Below are positions 63,226 through 64,000 of a stretch of DNA of 64,000 nucleotides, piece by piece. Numbering within the stretch: the first letter of the stretch is position 1; every line of letters begins with the position of its first letter. Source of the DNA: Micractinium sp. NFX-FRZ (Eukaryota > Chlorophyta > Trebouxiophyceae > Chlorellales > Chlorellaceae); contig JAPTJF010000039.1 of NCBI GenBank assembly GCA_029339195.1, positions 170,100 to 234,099 on the forward strand. Reading direction: 5' to 3'. Below the pieces are notes generated by a model. It was not told the DNA's origin. It did no database searches and was given only the letters and a program-made list of their open reading frames with translations. Made by a program: the position numbers and the translations under genes.

Positions 63226-64000
63226 TAGATCAAGCTGTCCTTGCCCATCTCAATGCACACCAGTCAGCTGTGTATATGCGAAGTGCACACCTTCCTGTAC
63301 GGTCAACCAACTGCACAACCTGGCTTGCTGTGTAGACCAGCGCACCGGGTGTGCAAAGTGGTAACTGCACACCAGTTGGTTGCGGAGCCGGGCAAACGGC
63401 ATTTTTAGCCCGCATCCCCGGACGTGAGGTAAACCTCAAACGGTGAAAGGTCGATCTAGGCCATTACAAACGGTCGGAGACGGTGTTTGGACTCTTGCAT
63501 GGGAGGCTGCCAAGCGTGCTGTGCCCACACCCTTCAAACCTCCGGCCTCCTGTCGCTCCCGCATTCTCCCGCCGGCCGGCCCCCGCTTCGATCGCCGTTG
63601 TGTGATCGCGATGAAACGCTTCTGCTTCCAGCGGCGTTGCGAGGGGCGACAGGTGGGTGGCGCGGTTGTTGCGGGGAGTTCTCAGCTGCTTGGCCCTTGC
63701 GCGCAAGTAGCATTACACTGCATGCAACGTTGCGCGATACGCACCACGTGCGCGCCAGGCGGTAGCCTTCTTGGCTTCGCCATGCCTGGGCGGCGGCGGC
63801 GCTGACGGCAAGCCGCCCTAGGGCCTGGCCTGAGCCCCTTTGAAGCCCGGCTGAGCAGCAAGTTGATGTTCCCGTTACCGCTGCTGCCGCGCAGCGCACT
63901 GGTGCGCCTCGGGCCCCGGGCGGCGGCTTGCCATCACCACTGCCGCCGCCTTGGGGCCCGGGCGGCGGCTTGCCATCACCACTGCCGCCGCCTTGGGGCC
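63226..64000. other. Right-edge region, nothing certain
   Basis: No gene could be modelled. MKRFCFQRRCEGRQ at 63611-63652 followed by GTGGGT could be a first exon but has no support. The right edge carries a 42-bp tandem repeat. Confidence 0.4.
63916..64000. repeat. 42-bp tandem repeat at the right edge
   Basis: GGGCGGCGGCTTGCCATCAC CACTGCCGCCGCCTTGGGGC CC occurs twice without differences and may continue past the window. The unit is 14 codons and is open on the minus strand as a Gly/Pro-rich peptide (PQGGGSGDGKPPPG), so it may be part of a coding repeat. Confidence 0.85.

Noticed and set aside
63611..63660. Possible first exon MKRFCFQRRCEGRQ before GTGGGT
   Set aside because: There is no downstream exon in frame before the edge and no family similarity.
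1..64000. Transposons or viral insertions
   Set aside because: No transposase, reverse transcriptase, integrase or viral core gene was recognised, and all repeats found are short and local.

Overview
The window looks like nuclear DNA of a green alga. It is very GC-rich, almost every gene is broken by many short GT-AG introns, TGTAA motifs stand where algal poly(A) signals are expected, and the gene set is eukaryotic (PRC2 subunit, MAD1, dynein light chain, large GTPases, a Sip1-type alpha-galactosidase, fasciclin and MYND proteins). A trebouxiophyte of the Chlorella type fits best, but that placement is inference from style and gene content, not from a marker gene. All gene models below were built by eye from splice-site phase and protein-family similarity.

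Layout, left to right: the 3' part of a CCCH zinc-finger gene (+, 1-2311); a 15-exon spinster/UNE2-like MFS transporter (+, 3807-9518); a DNAL4-type dynein light chain (-, 9860-10619); a seven-transmembrane protein (+, 11326-15464); the Polycomb WD40 protein EED/FIE (-, 16202-20100); a very long raffinose-synthase/Sip1-like GH36 gene (+, 20792-34237) whose 4.2 kb third intron contains the whole spindle-checkpoint gene MAD1 on the opposite strand (22667-26201); a DRP4/Mx-like dynamin-related GTPase (-, 35437-41766); a small secreted cysteine-containing protein (+, 42544-44299); a MYND zinc-finger protein (-, 45784-49941, 5' end open); a secreted single-domain fasciclin protein (-, 50516-52587); a KCTD-like BTB/T1 protein (-, 53717-55036, 5' end open); a guanylate-binding protein (+, 56123-62021); and a small membrane protein of unknown function (+, about 62542-63225, 5' end unresolved). 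Several neighbours are divergent and probably share promoter regions (10620-11325, 20101-20791, 41767-42543).

The genes do not form a pathway; this is ordinary dispersed eukaryotic gene order. Two structural features stand out. The first is the nested antisense MAD1 gene. The second is a recurrent pattern in which introns carry decayed tandem copies of the neighbouring exon edge, splice site included. I found it at more than ten junctions in six genes. The splice sites I infer lie on the outer side of each copy series, so the duplicated exon pieces fall inside the intron. Four GC-AG introns and a 12-nt terminal coding exon are also present.
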